Origin: Chitinophaga caeni | GTDB taxonomy: Bacteria; Bacteroidota; Bacteroidia; Chitinophagales; Chitinophagaceae | DNA: 64,000 nt | Assembly: GCF_002557795.1 (NCBI RefSeq) | Contig: NZ_CP023777.1 | Span: 3,171,001-3,235,000 of the forward strand | Direction: 5' to 3' | Shown: one piece after another, positions 8,298 through 17,828 of the stretch | How the letters are laid out: every line of letters starts with the position of its first letter | How positions within the stretch are numbered: the stretch's first letter is position 1 | Program-made: the position numbers and the translations under genes | Notes under the pieces: model-generated | What the model was told of the DNA's origin: nothing | The model's input: the letters and a program-made list of their open reading frames with translations, nothing else | The model's database searches: none

Positions 8298-9773
8298 ATG
8301 AGTAAAGAGATCACGGCACGTTCACAAGATTACGCCCAATGGTATAATGATTTGATTCTGAAAGGTGGTTTGGCCGATTATTCGGCCGTAAGGGGTTGTA
8401 TGGTGATCAAGCCATACGGTTTTGCGCTTTGGGAAAATATGCGCGATGTTTTAGACAGGATGTTTAAAGAAACGGGGCACCAGAACGCTTATTTCCCGCT
8501 ATTCATTCCAAAAAGCTTCCTGAGCCGCGAAGCGGATCACGTGGAAGGCTTTGCCAAGGAATGCGCGGTTGTAACGCATTACCGGCTTAAAAATGATCCT
8601 GGTGGCGGTGGCGTGATCGTGGATCCCGAAGCGAAGCTCGATGAAGAGTTGATCGTTCGCCCGACCTCTGAAACCATTATTTGGAATACGTACAAGGACT
8701 GGATCCAATCTTACCGGGATTTGCCGCTGTTGGTAAACCAGTGGGCCAACGTGGTGCGTTGGGAAATGAGGACCAGGTTGTTTTTGCGTACCGCCGAGTT
8801 TCTTTGGCAGGAAGGTCATACCGCCCATGCTACCGCCGAAGAGGCCGTGGCCGAAACGAAGCAGATGTTGGATGTATATGCTGATTTCGTTGAAAATTAC
8901 ATGGCGGTGCCTGTAATAAAAGGTGTGAAATCACCTTCGGAAAGGTTTGCCGGCGCCGTAGATACTTATTGTATTGAAGCGCTGATGCAAGATGGTAAAG
9001 CTTTGCAAGCCGGAACTTCGCATTTTCTCGGTCAAAATTTCGCGAAGGCTTTCGATGTTAAATTCTCTAACAAGGAAAATAAACTTGATTACGTCTGGGC
9101 TACCAGCTGGGGCGTTTCTACCCGCTTGGTCGGCGCCCTCGTAATGGCCCACAGCGATGATGAAGGCCTGATTTTACCTCCTAAAATTGCTCCTATACAG
9201 GTCGTTTTTGTACCGATCTATAAAGGTGATGATCAAAAGGCTGCTATCGATGATAAGGTTCACGAGATCATGGCAGAATTGAAAAAGGCCGGGATCAGGG
9301 TAAAGTATGATGATGGTGATAATGCACGCCCAGGTTGGAAGTTCGCGGAATATGAGCTGAAAGGTGTACCGCTAAGGGTGGCCATCGGGGCCAGGGATAT
9401 TCAAAATAACGTGGCGGAAGTGGCCCGCAGGGATACCCGCAGCAAGGAAAGTCTCCCGCTCGATAACCTGGCCGGGCAACTGGTCGAATTGCTTGATAAT
9501 ATCCAGCAATCCATGTTTAACAAGGCCAAGGTGTTTAGGGATGAGCATATCACGAAAGCTGATACTTTCGAAGAATTTGAAAAATTATTGGAGGAAAAGA
9601 CCGGTTTCGTTTCCGCTCACTGGGACGGAACGACTGAAACGGAAGAAAAAATTAAAGAATTAACTAAAGCGACCATTCGTTGTATACCGCTTAATAATCC
9701 CCAGGAAGAAGGAAAATGTATCCTAACGGGTAAACCTTCGAAAGAAAGGGTGTTGTTCGCGAAAGCATACTAA
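8298..9773 (+). CDS. proS: Prolyl-tRNA synthetase (archaeal/eukaryote-type)
   Basis: The 491-residue enzyme charges tRNA-Pro with proline. It is a class II synthetase: [31 protein letters not shown] at the start, motif 2 in [59 protein letters not shown], then motif 3 around [21 protein letters not shown], and an anticodon-binding domain ([12 protein letters not shown]). It lacks the YbaK-like editing insertion of the longer bacterial type. It ends with the Tyr typical of the short type (FAKAY). It is transcribed alone and followed by a strong terminator. Confidence 0.97.
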   Translation: MSKEITARSQDYAQWYNDLILKGGLADYSAVRGCMVIKPYGFALWENMRDVLDRMFKETGHQNAYFPLFIPKSFLSREADHVEGFAKECAVVTHYRLKNDPGGGGVIVDPEAKLDEELIVRPTSETIIWNTYKDWIQSYRDLPLLVNQWANVVRWEMRTRLFLRTAEFLWQEGHTAHATAEEAVAETKQMLDVYADFVENYMAVPVIKGVKSPSERFAGAVDTYCIEALMQDGKALQAGTSHFLGQNFAKAFDVKFSNKENKLDYVWATSWGVSTRLVGALVMAHSDDEGLILPPKIAPIQVVFVPIYKGDDQKAAIDDKVHEIMAELKKAGIRVKYDDGDNARPGWKFAEYELKGVPLRVAIGARDIQNNVAEVARRDTRSKESLPLDNLAGQLVELLDNIQQSMFNKAKVFRDEHITKADTFEEFEKLLEEKTGFVSAHWDGTTETEEKIKELTKATIRCIPLNNPQEEGKCILTGKPSKERVLFAKAY

Positions 9774-9781
9774 AGATTTGA

Positions 9782-9823
9782 ACACTCATGCCCGTGCCGA
9801 TAGTGCGGGTATGAGTGTATTTT
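9782..9823 (+). terminator. Terminator of proS
   Basis: ACACTCATGCCCG pairs with CGGGTATGAGTGT (13 bp, one G-T) around an 11-base loop and is followed by ATTTTTG. Confidence 0.88.
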
Positions 9824-9947
9824 TGATGACCCGTAATGCATAAAATGTTTGTTGGTTAACCTAAGAATTACTATTTGTTTTAAATTAACAATAAAATACA
9901 TTTAACTTAACATACGTAATTTGCTAGTAAAGAATTAAATTAGCCTG

Positions 9948-12887
9948 ATGCCATCATTTCGCTATATGATCGTCTTTGTCTTGAGCTGTTGCTTGTGCGG
10001 CAAGTGGGCTCATGGACAGGGGCTATTGATCCATAATTACAATGTGAAAGATGGTCTTACCAATGCCACGGTTTTTGCTGCTGTACAAGATCGCGATGGC
10101 TTTATCTGGTTTGCAACCCCGACGGGTGTGAGCCGATTCGATGGCAAACGCTTCCGCAATTATGCCAAGAAGGACGGGTTGCCCGATAACGAGGTTGTCC
10201 GTTTGGCTGCTGATGATAAAAACCGCGTTTGGTTCTTTACATACAGTGGGAAACCATCTTTTTATAGCAATAATTATATCCATAATGAGAATAATGATAG
10301 CTCCCTAGTGTACGACAACAGGGGGCATTTCATGTTGTATGCTTTCGAGGATGCTGCGAAGGTGGTATGGTTTCAAACGTCCAATAATACCGTTACCCGT
10401 TATAACGGCCGCAAAGCCATTAACGATGATCGTTTCAGCGCCATAAACTTATTTTATTGGCTCAAGAACGATTCGATCTTCAAACCGCTGCAACCTTATT
10501 ATAATATCGCGAATCTTAACGAATTAGTCGTTCCATCGAATAAACTAAATATTTACCATTCCATTGCCCCGATGACTGCCCAGCTGGCAACGCTGATCCG
10601 CTCTAAATCGATCTTGATCAACGGCAACGACTTGTATACTTATAACGAGAAGTCGATCATCCCGTTTCTTTCAGGAGAGAATATCGGGATAGCGGAAGAT
10701 ATCAGTACCGTGTGCGTGGTAGGCGACCATCTATGGATCGGTACGCAAAGGGCCTTGTACATGGTAAAGAATTTCTTTAAAGGGGAAAGGAAGGTTACCC
10801 GTTTATTGGAAAATCATTACGTAACCTCCATATTATACGACAGGGAAGGCAATATTTGGATTACCACCTACGGCGATGGCGTTTATTATATACCTCATAA
10901 AAATTTCTACTTCAGCTACCTCGATAATACCAACGGTTTATATTCCCATTCTGTTTTCAGCGTATTTAAAAATAGCAGGATTTCCGACCTGCTGCTTGTC
11001 GGGCAGAACGCGGGGATACTTAACACGATCGATAACCGCGGTGTCTCGAAGCAATTTAACTTGGATTCTTCGGGCATCCGTAATAGCATTTTAAGCATAT
11101 TACAATATAAAAATAACGAAGTTGTAATCAGTACCGACAACGGCGTGTTCAGTTTCCTGCTGGATCAACAGAAACCACGCCTGCTGGAATCTATAAAAGC
11201 TGTTCGCGATATCGATGTCAGTAAATCCGGCAAACTTAGGATTGCAACGTACAACAGGGTGGTAACCGTCCCCGGCGGTATCCAGGATATAGCCCCGGCC
11301 GATATCCTGATTACCTCTATATCATCGGTAGGTGATTCGGCATATTTTGTAGGGAGTAACAACGGCTTGTACGAAGGTAGGGAAGGTGCTCCCTTTATAA
11401 GTTTATCAGCAACGGATAGTTTGCTCAAACATAGTATCAAGGATTTAAAATGGGTGGGCGATAAATTATTTATCGGCACCAGTGACAACGGTATCTGCGT
11501 AATGCAGAACCGGAAGGTAATCAAGCAATTTACCACGAAAGATGGATTAACGAGCGATATCTGTCAACAGCTTTATTACGACGGGAAAGATAAGTTGTAT
11601 GTAGCTACCAATAAAGGGGTATCGGTAATTGATGTCAACAAGTTGGAATTTATTACGAAAATAACCTCCAATGATGGTTTGATGAGTGATGATGTACGGA
11701 ATGTATGCAAGTCGGGCGATACGTTATTTATAGCGACTTCTAACGGGCTTTGTTATTTCCGCGAAGACAACATCCCGGTAGATTCCGTACCGCCTAAAAT
11801 TTACCTCGATGTAATCCGCTATGGCGACAGCACCTATTATATGCACCAATCCAGTTTTGAGCATCTTTTTGAACGGAAAGGATCTTTTGAAGTGGAATTT
11901 GGCGCGATTGCCTTCGATTTGCCGGACCTGGTAGAATATCAATATAACTTTTCCAACGATTCTGCCCGTGGGTGGGTAACTACTAAATCAAATATAATCC
12001 CTTACCCGAACCTGCAACCGGGTAATTACCAATTATTGATCCGGGCGAAGAAGTATAAAAGCGAATGGGGAAAGCCGTTGGTATTGTCAATTATCATCCG
12101 GCCCCAGTGGTACCAGCAATGGTGGGCGCGGGGAATACTTTTGGTGCTGGGATTATTGCTCGTGACCTTGATTTTACGGTTTATTATTACCCGTATCAAG
12201 GCAGCCGAAAAGCGTAAAACAGAGTACAACAGGCGGATAGCGGAATTGGAAGCAAAAGCGTTGACCAATCAAATGAACCCGCATTTTATTTTTAATTCCT
12301 TAAATTCGGTGCAGCATTTGATCCTGGAAAAGGAAGAAAAGCAGGCTTTGAATTTTTTAGCGGATTTTGCTACCTTAATGCGGCAAATGCTCAATAATTC
12401 CCGGAAATCGTATATTTCGTTGGATGACGAGATCACTTTTCTTACCCGGTACTTGGAATTGGAAAAAATCAGGTTTGCCAGTTCTTTCATGTACCGATTT
12501 GAATTGGAGCCGGCATTGAAAGACCATACAGTTTATATTCCGCCCATGCTGATACAACCAATTATCGAGAATGCCATAAAACATGGGTTAGCTCCCAAGA
12601 ACGGCAGCGGGCAACTGGATGTAAAATTTTGGATGAAAGAAGACATATTATATTGCACGGTAGAAGACGATGGTATCGGTTGGGATCGCTCCAACAGTAT
12701 CAAGACTGGTAAGCTAATGAAGCACGAATCGACGGCATTAAGCGTGATCAAGGAAAGGTTGCAGATTATAAAATCTTTTAATGGAAGTGTTGGAAAATTG
12801 GAAATAATTGATAAATTTAACTCTGGATTCAGCAGCAAGGATGGTACCTTGGTTGAAATCCTAATTCCCATTGTAAAGATGTTATGA
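9948..12887 (+). CDS. Propeller-domain sensor histidine kinase, LytS type
   Basis: The 979-residue protein has a signal peptide, then a large extracytoplasmic region of two-component-regulator propeller repeats (DGFIWFATPTGVSRFDG, GNIWITTYGDGVYYI, DKLFIGTSDNGICVM, DKLYVATNKGVSVID). A Y_Y_Y-type domain lies around 655-720, with one membrane span at about 728-750. The cytoplasmic kinase is of the HisKA_7TM/LytS class: NQMNPHFIFNSLNS with phospho-acceptor His779, and an ATP-binding region with IIENAIKHG near 874-880 and VEDDGIGWD. It senses an unknown extracellular signal and should phosphorylate the regulator encoded next, whose start overlaps its stop by four bases. Unlike the hybrid kinases of Bacteroides it carries no receiver or AraC domain. 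Confidence 0.92.
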   Translation: MPSFRYMIVFVLSCCLCGKWAHGQGLLIHNYNVKDGLTNATVFAAVQDRDGFIWFATPTGVSRFDGKRFRNYAKKDGLPDNEVVRLAADDKNRVWFFTYSGKPSFYSNNYIHNENNDSSLVYDNRGHFMLYAFEDAAKVVWFQTSNNTVTRYNGRKAINDDRFSAINLFYWLKNDSIFKPLQPYYNIANLNELVVPSNKLNIYHSIAPMTAQLATLIRSKSILINGNDLYTYNEKSIIPFLSGENIGIAEDISTVCVVGDHLWIGTQRALYMVKNFFKGERKVTRLLENHYVTSILYDREGNIWITTYGDGVYYIPHKNFYFSYLDNTNGLYSHSVFSVFKNSRISDLLLVGQNAGILNTIDNRGVSKQFNLDSSGIRNSILSILQYKNNEVVISTDNGVFSFLLDQQKPRLLESIKAVRDIDVSKSGKLRIATYNRVVTVPGGIQDIAPADILITSISSVGDSAYFVGSNNGLYEGREGAPFISLSATDSLLKHSIKDLKWVGDKLFIGTSDNGICVMQNRKVIKQFTTKDGLTSDICQQLYYDGKDKLYVATNKGVSVIDVNKLEFITKITSNDGLMSDDVRNVCKSGDTLFIATSNGLCYFREDNIPVDSVPPKIYLDVIRYGDSTYYMHQSSFEHLFERKGSFEVEFGAIAFDLPDLVEYQYNFSNDSARGWVTTKSNIIPYPNLQPGNYQLLIRAKKYKSEWGKPLVLSIIIRPQWYQQWWARGILLVLGLLLVTLILRFIITRIKAAEKRKTEYNRRIAELEAKALTNQMNPHFIFNSLNSVQHLILEKEEKQALNFLADFATLMRQMLNNSRKSYISLDDEITFLTRYLELEKIRFASSFMYRFELEPALKDHTVYIPPMLIQPIIENAIKHGLAPKNGSGQLDVKFWMKEDILYCTVEDDGIGWDRSNSIKTGKLMKHESTALSVIKERLQIIKSFNGSVGKLEIIDKFNSGFSSKDGTLVEILIPIVKML

Positions 12888-13645
12888 GTATAATTAAAGC
12901 TGCCATTGTTGACGATGAGGTCCGCAATATACATATCCTTCGAAACATTTTGGAGAATTACTGTAAGGATGTGAAGGTTATAGGGGAAGCGCAAAATATC
13001 CATGAAGCCGCAGAAATGATCAAGAATAATCCGATCGATGTGTTGTTCCTGGATATTGAAATGCCTCCGCACAACGGCTTCCAGTTATTGGAAATGTTCC
13101 CTGTCCTGAACTTCGAAGTAATCTTCATCACTGCTTTTCAAGAATATGCTTTGCAAGCTATTAAGTTTGCAGCGCTGGATTATTTGCTAAAGCCGATTAA
13201 AGTGAGCGAGGTCGAAGATGCGTTGGAAAAAGTAAAGAAAAGCAAGAAAGGGCGCCTCAATGAACTGGCGTCTATCTTGAAAGATTACGTGAAAAACAAC
13301 GACAACGCCTTTTCTAAGATCGTCATCCCGGTAAATGACGGTTACAATGTAATTGATCTTAAGGACATCATTTATTGTGAAGCCTTCGATAGTTACACCA
13401 AGATTCAACTCATCAACAACGTTAATCACCTGATCTCGAAATCCCTGAAAGAATACGAGGAGATGTTATCGGATAAAGGTTTTTACCGGGTACACAAGTC
13501 ATTCCTGATCAATATTCACCATATCGTGAAAATTATAAAGGGGCTTGGAACGGCTGTAGTAATGAGCGACCAGAAGAATATCCCTATTTCGTCCAGGAAA
13601 AAAGACGAATTTTTTACCCAGTTGAAAGGTGTGATCAATTTATAA
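12884..13645 (+). CDS. LytTR-family response regulator
   Basis: The 253-residue protein has a receiver domain (residues 1-120) with acidic pocket D10-D11, phospho-acceptor Asp57 in DVLFLDIEMP, and the conserved Lys in DYLLKPI. It is followed by a LytTR DNA-binding domain (about 150-250) with IYCEAFDSYTKI, FYRVHKSFLINIHHI and ISSRKKDEF. The ATG overlaps the kinase TGA (ATGA), so the two are translationally coupled and form one sensory pair. The target genes are not evident here; LytTR regulators bind pairs of short direct repeats. Confidence 0.95.
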   Translation: MSIIKAAIVDDEVRNIHILRNILENYCKDVKVIGEAQNIHEAAEMIKNNPIDVLFLDIEMPPHNGFQLLEMFPVLNFEVIFITAFQEYALQAIKFAALDYLLKPIKVSEVEDALEKVKKSKKGRLNELASILKDYVKNNDNAFSKIVIPVNDGYNVIDLKDIIYCEAFDSYTKIQLINNVNHLISKSLKEYEEMLSDKGFYRVHKSFLINIHHIVKIIKGLGTAVVMSDQKNIPISSRKKDEFFTQLKGVINL

Positions 13646-13743
13646 TAATATAAACAAGGTTGATAAGGTAAATTTTACTTTGTAAATATTCATAAAGCTG
13701 CCACCTTCAAGAAAGCGGTATTCAAAATCCACCTAAAATTATT

Positions 13744-13777
13744 ACGGGTACGTTTAAAAAACGTACCCGTTTACTTT
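13744..13777 (+). terminator. Terminator of the kinase-regulator pair
   Basis: ACGGGTACGTTT pairs perfectly with AAACGTACCCGT around a three-base loop, followed by TTACTTTTATTT. Confidence 0.85.
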
Positions 13778-13791
13778 TATTTCGTGCCTAA

Positions 13792-13823
13792 AGAAAAGCC
13801 CCGGTATAAACCTGGGGCCATTC
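13792..13823 (-). terminator. Terminator of degP-like gene
   Basis: GCCCC-GGT and ACCTGGGGC flank a short loop. Read on the minus strand the stem is followed by TTTTCTTTAG. It stands back to back with the plus-strand terminator at 13744. Confidence 0.6.
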
Positions 13824-13863
13824 ATCCTAACCTATAAAACCTATATGAAAATTCTTTGATTAT

Positions 13864-15408
13864 CTAATTATTGGTGTTGATATCATAATAATAAACGCCG
13901 TTGCCGGAATTATTAGCATAAATTCCTTCTAAACGGATCTTGCTGTTTTCCTGCAATGCGTTTTGCAGATCTTCCAAGCTGGTAACCTGGGAATCTCCTG
14001 CCTTGATGATAATAAAACCTGGACGCATGGTTGTTTGGTTGCGGATTATACCGGAACTAATTTTGCCGACTAATACACCGCCGTTTAACCCGAATTGCGA
14101 AGCCCTATTTGCCGGCACGGTATATAACTCGGCGCCGAGCTTGTCTATCGCGTAACTTTTTACAATATCGGTGGTGCCCGCGCGGTTCTTTAATAGAACG
14201 TTTACAGTATGCTCCTTGTTATCCCGCAGGTAAGTTACACTTACTTTGTCCCCCGGTTTGTAGCGCGCTAATTGCTCGGTCATCTGCGGTATTCCCAATG
14301 TATTGATACCGTTGATCTTCGTAATTACATCTCCTTCCTTGATGCCCGCGGCGCTGGCAGCCCCGCCATCGGGTGCATTGGCCACCAAGACTCCGTTAAC
14401 ATCTTTACGGATATTTAATTCCTTCGCATCGCTATCACTTATCTTGTTGGGATCGTAGTAACTGATACCAAGAAAGGCTCTCTGTACACTGCCGTATTGC
14501 ATGATATCCGCTACGACCTTCTTCACCAAGTTCACGGGAATGGCATATGAATACCCAGCAAATGATCCCGTAGGCGAAGCAATCGCGGAGTTGATACCCA
14601 CGAGTTCGCCGCCGGTATTAATCAATGCTCCACCGCTGTTACCTTGGTTTACCGCGGCATCCGTTTGGATAAAGGATTCGATCGGGCTAATATTGCTGGT
14701 TCCTACCTTGTTGATACCGATCGTTCTACTTTTAGCGCTGACAATACCCGCGGTAACGGTAGTTTCCAAGTTTAAGGGATACCCTACGGCTAATACCCAT
14801 TGTCCTACTTGCACATCATCCGAGTTGCCATATACGAGGTAGGGCAGATCCTTGGCGTCGATTTTAATAACGGCCAAGTCGGTGTAAGGATCGGTACCGA
14901 TCACTTTTGCTGTATACGTTCTATTGCTATTGGCTAAAGTTACGGTTACTTCATCTGCATTATCAACGACGTGGTTATTGGTTACAATATACCCGTCATC
15001 TGATATTATTACACCTGACCCGGAAGCCATTTGTCCCGGGATATAATATTTCCGTTGGTTATTGCCCATGAATTCATCCCAAAAATCATCATCACCGAAG
15101 AGTTGTTGCAACGGGCTGGCTTGTCTTCTAGAATTTTGTACTTGGCGCGGGTTGGTCTTGGTCCTGATATGCACCACGCCGGGTACCGCGACTTTCGAAG
15201 CGTATGTGAAATCGAATGGTGTATTATTGCTATCATTCGTCTTGATAGCATTTGGAATGTAACTAGTATAATTTACAGGGATATTGGTCGACCCGTTCTG
15301 GTAAATACCCGGGCTGCGTTGTTCAAAATACTTGTTATAAACAAACACGCTAGCCACAGAAGTAGCACCGGCAATTAGAACGGTCGCTAAAACTTGTTTG
15401 AATGTCAT
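13864..15408 (-). CDS. degP: Periplasmic serine protease of the DegP/HtrA family
   Basis: The 514-residue protein has an N-terminal membrane/signal segment (residues 4-24), a trypsin-like domain with triad His146 (TNNHVV), Asp177 (TDLAVI) and Ser258 (GNSGGA), and two PDZ domains (about 300-395 and 410-510), the first with GASAAGIKEGDVITKINGI. DegP-type proteases degrade or refold damaged envelope proteins. A Gln/Phe/Asp-rich insertion (residues 97-120) precedes the catalytic domain, as is usual for the LA loop region. A TAAATTTG element at 15483-15490 on the minus strand could be its promoter -7 box. It is monocistronic, with terminators on both sides. Confidence 0.94.
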   Translation of the reverse strand: MTFKQVLATVLIAGATSVASVFVYNKYFEQRSPGIYQNGSTNIPVNYTSYIPNAIKTNDSNNTPFDFTYASKVAVPGVVHIRTKTNPRQVQNSRRQASPLQQLFGDDDFWDEFMGNNQRKYYIPGQMASGSGVIISDDGYIVTNNHVVDNADEVTVTLANSNRTYTAKVIGTDPYTDLAVIKIDAKDLPYLVYGNSDDVQVGQWVLAVGYPLNLETTVTAGIVSAKSRTIGINKVGTSNISPIESFIQTDAAVNQGNSGGALINTGGELVGINSAIASPTGSFAGYSYAIPVNLVKKVVADIMQYGSVQRAFLGISYYDPNKISDSDAKELNIRKDVNGVLVANAPDGGAASAAGIKEGDVITKINGINTLGIPQMTEQLARYKPGDKVSVTYLRDNKEHTVNVLLKNRAGTTDIVKSYAIDKLGAELYTVPANRASQFGLNGGVLVGKISSGIIRNQTTMRPGFIIIKAGDSQVTSLEDLQNALQENSKIRLEGIYANNSGNGVYYYDINTNN

Positions 15409-15482
15409 ATGATTAGGGTTGTTTTAAAAAGTTAAATAATATTCGTGCTCTATAACTCCATCAAATTCTATGCTCTTTGATA

Positions 15483-15490
15483 CAAATTTA
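15483..15490 (-). promoter_or_regulatory. Putative -7 element (TAnnTTTG) for degP
   Basis: TAAATTTG on the minus strand, about 75 bases before the start codon, matches the Bacteroidota -7 consensus. I see no well-spaced -33 TTTG, so support is limited. Confidence 0.35.
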
Positions 15491-15576
15491 AACGTGTAGT
15501 TTAATCATTAGGTCTTAGGACAAGACACTTTAACAGTATTTTATATTAATCGTTAAAGTCACATTAATATCTGCAT

Positions 15577-15609
15577 GAAAAAGGGCTGACATTTTTAATG
15601 TACAGCCCT
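15577..15609 (-). terminator. Terminator of the LuxC-type reductase gene
   Basis: AGGGCTG pairs with CAGCCCT, with an inner ACAT/ATGT extension. On the minus strand the stem is followed by TTTTTC. Confidence 0.75.
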
Positions 15610-15638
15610 GACAACTTAACAATATTTCAGACAATTTG

Positions 15639-16661
15639 TTATAAAGTACTTAGGAAGTGCATTGTATCAACCCCATCGGCATAATCAGAGAGGGAAGGTT
15701 CCTGCGCTTTCCCGAACATAACCGTGGCACGGGAAACCAAGCATTGGACATCAGGGTGCTGTTGCAAGTTTGCAGTGATGTCATGCTGGTCATCATAATA
15801 ACCGTAATGCAATACACTTAATGGAGAAAAGATAGATTCCTGTTCTTGCATCAGGATGTTGTCATTACTCATATAAAATTGGTTGTTGAGTAATAACAAG
15901 GCCAGGTTATAATCATAATTATTCTTGTACTTGTGATGATCCGCGAGGTATGCATATTTTTCGAGGGCCTTGAGCAAAGGTTCGAAATTGTAATCACGCG
16001 GAACGTATACCTTGGTTACATTCCTGCATCCCAGGCCGAAATACATCATGATATCATCAGCTAGCGAAGATAATTCTTCCGCCGTTTCTTCACCTGTGAG
16101 GACCGCAACGGAAGTACGGTTTCTCCTGATAATATGGGGGTACTTGGAAAAATAGTATTCGAAATAGCGGGCAGAGTTATTGCTGCCCGTAGCGATGTAA
16201 GCATCGCAGCCCTTTAATACTTCCGCGACTTCCGTGTGTTGCCCCGGGTAGAAGGAAGACATCGTTTCAATGATATGCCTCATCAGGATATCATCTTTAC
16301 TGGATAACTTTATTTTCAAGCGGTGGCCGCTCAAAAAGGCGCACATCCAATCGTGGAAACCCACCAGGGGGATGTTCCCGGCAGCCACCACGCCTATCGT
16401 TTTGACAACTCCCGGTTGACCGGCGCCGGGGTAATGCAAGAGCCAATTTTGTAAGAGCTCTTCTTGCAAGAAATGTTGACATATATTTTGAACGGAAAGG
16501 TCAATAAATTCGGGGGTAAACCAACCGTTGGCATGCGTGGCTTTCCTTTTGGCGACCTGCCAAGCGCTTTCCCCGTACGGGCCTTCCGATCCTGTTAAGC
16601 CATCATTGGCCAAGTAATTACCTAAACGTACCAGCGCAGCAACTTTTTCCTTGATATCCAT
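15639..16661 (-). CDS. Acyl-CoA reductase, LuxC family
   Basis: The 340-residue protein belongs to the LuxC family of acyl-CoA/acyl-protein reductases, which use NADPH to make fatty aldehydes. VVAAGNIPLVGFHDWMCAFLSGH (around 91-113) fits the nucleotide-binding region, KLSSKDD follows, and Cys212 in FGLGCRNVTKVYVP is placed as the acyl-accepting Cys. Length is somewhat below that of the bioluminescence LuxC (about 480). In Bacteroidota this gene is regularly divergent from the ferredoxin found here at 16856, suggesting a conserved functional link, perhaps a reductive step on lipid acyl groups. No other lux genes are present. Confidence 0.88.
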   Translation of the reverse strand: MDIKEKVAALVRLGNYLANDGLTGSEGPYGESAWQVAKRKATHANGWFTPEFIDLSVQNICQHFLQEELLQNWLLHYPGAGQPGVVKTIGVVAAGNIPLVGFHDWMCAFLSGHRLKIKLSSKDDILMRHIIETMSSFYPGQHTEVAEVLKGCDAYIATGSNNSARYFEYYFSKYPHIIRRNRTSVAVLTGEETAEELSSLADDIMMYFGLGCRNVTKVYVPRDYNFEPLLKALEKYAYLADHHKYKNNYDYNLALLLLNNQFYMSNDNILMQEQESIFSPLSVLHYGYYDDQHDITANLQQHPDVQCLVSRATVMFGKAQEPSLSDYADGVDTMHFLSTL

Positions 16662-16713
16662 GTAAGTATTTAAATTGAATCAAACGCTATTCTTAGCGAA
16701 TGCAAATGTACCG

Positions 16714-16742
16714 CAAAGTTAATAGCTTCCCCGCGAATCAAA
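16714..16742 (-). promoter_or_regulatory. Bacteroidota-type promoter for the LuxC-type gene
   Basis: On the minus strand TTTG (16742-16739), 17 bases, then TAACTTTG (16721-16714). A second TAnnTTTG match (TACATTTG) lies at 16710-16703. The start codon is about 50 bases downstream. Confidence 0.6.
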
Positions 16743-16778
16743 AAGTTTACCTATTTTGTAGACTATTATTTCAAATAA

Positions 16779-16811
16779 TTGATGTTTTAAATAGGATATA
16801 TTTTATTTTTG
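16779..16811 (+). promoter_or_regulatory. Bacteroidota-type promoter for the ferredoxin gene
   Basis: TTG (16779-16781), 22 bases, then TATTTTTG (16804-16811), an exact TAnnTTTG match. The ATG is 44 bases further on. Confidence 0.55.
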
Positions 16812-16855
16812 TCCTGAATTAACGGCTTTACTATCAATTTATAAAAATTAACATC

Positions 16856-17203
16856 ATGGCAATTAAGATAACTGACGAATGTATAAACTGTGGTGCCTGC
16901 GAACCGGAATGCCCCAATAATGCTATTTATGAAGGTGGTGTAGAATGGGCTTTGGCCGATGGTACTACAGTAAAAGGTGCGTTTACACTAATGGACGGTT
17001 CTATGATGGATGCTGATCAAAGAAATGCACCAATTAGCGTAGATACTTATTACATTGTTCCGAATAAATGTACAGAATGCCAAGGTTTCCACGAAGAACC
17101 TCAATGCGCTGCCGTTTGCCCGGTTGACTGTTGTGTTCCGGACGAAATGTACCAAGAAACAGTTGATGAACTGATGGCTAAAAAAGATAAATTACACCTG
17201 TAA
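16856..17203 (+). CDS. 2[4Fe-4S] ferredoxin, expanded (Alvin-like)
   Basis: The 115-residue electron carrier has one cluster motif [12 protein letters not shown] (Cys9, 12, 15, 19) and a second with [18 protein letters not shown] (Cys72, 75, 84, 88), where the eight-residue spacing is the signature of the Allochromatium-type ferredoxins with very low-potential clusters. C92 and C93 follow. The roughly 50-residue segment between the two clusters (residues 20-71) is much longer than in classical ferredoxins. It is divergent from the LuxC-type reductase and may feed it electrons; that partnership is inferred from gene order only. Confidence 0.95.
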   Translation: MAIKITDECINCGACEPECPNNAIYEGGVEWALADGTTVKGAFTLMDGSMMDADQRNAPISVDTYYIVPNKCTECQGFHEEPQCAAVCPVDCCVPDEMYQETVDELMAKKDKLHL

Positions 17204-17226
17204 TACTTTTTTTGTCAGAACTTTTT

Positions 17227-17264
17227 ACGCCTTGTACAATTTTATGAGTACAAGGCGTTTTTAT
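17227..17264 (+). terminator. Terminator of the ferredoxin gene
   Basis: An 11-bp perfect stem, ACGCCTTGTAC with GTACAAGGCGT, followed by TTTTATT. Confidence 0.9.
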
Positions 17265-17287
17265 TGTAATAATAAATCAGCTGACCC

Positions 17288-17737
17288 ATGAAGTTATCCC
17301 AGGTATTACTTTTGTTGCTACTATTTACAGCCTTATCCTGTAAGCAGCGGGTGCAGCGTACAGCCGCCGGCAGGGATGCCTTACGAAAAGAACTGATGGC
17401 GGCAGATAGTAGTTTTTCTGCGCTTTCGGCGGGTATTGGCCATAAAAAGGCCTTTTTATCATATATCGATAGTACAGATGGTACCCTGATTAGGGCCGGG
17501 AAGCCGCCCGTAAAAGGAAAAGATGCCTTGGCAATCTTAGCTGCAACTTCGGACAGCGGGGCTACCTTGACTTGGAAACCATTATTTGCCGATGTGGCCG
17601 CCTCCGGCGAACTGGGCTATACTTACGGTACCTATACATATAACACTACCGATACTTCTATAAAAGGTAATTACTGCTCCATTTGGCGGAAAAATAACCG
17701 GGGGAACTGGAGATTCGTGGTCGATATCGGGAATTAA
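17288..17737 (+). CDS. NTF2-like (DUF4440/SnoaL-type) lipoprotein
   Basis: The 149-residue product has a lipobox LLFTALSC (Cys18). The rest follows the cone-shaped NTF2-like pattern: a helical start with ADSSFSALSAGIGHKKAFLSYIDSTDGTLIRAG, then KGKDALAIL, and a beta-sheet end with GELGYTYGTYTYN and GNYCSIWRKNNRGNWRFVVDIGN. Proteins of this type often bind small hydrophobic ligands, but many have no known activity, and no catalytic residue can be pointed to here. It lies between the ferredoxin terminator and ddl and probably has its own transcript. Confidence 0.72.
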   Translation: MKLSQVLLLLLLFTALSCKQRVQRTAAGRDALRKELMAADSSFSALSAGIGHKKAFLSYIDSTDGTLIRAGKPPVKGKDALAILAATSDSGATLTWKPLFADVAASGELGYTYGTYTYNTTDTSIKGNYCSIWRKNNRGNWRFVVDIGN

Positions 17738-17802
17738 GCATATATATATAGATATATTTTTTTATTTAACAGTTTGATATCTCTTTTTTAAAATCTCCTC
17801 TT

Positions 17803-17810
17803 TATTTTTG
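17803..17810 (+). promoter_or_regulatory. Putative -7 element for ddl
   Basis: TATTTTTG, an exact TAnnTTTG match, 18 bases before the ATG at 17829. A TTTG lies at 17773-17776 but the 26-base gap is long. Its position argues against the ATG at 17808 as the start. Confidence 0.4.
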
Positions 17811-17828
17811 CCTTTCACTAATTTCTTT

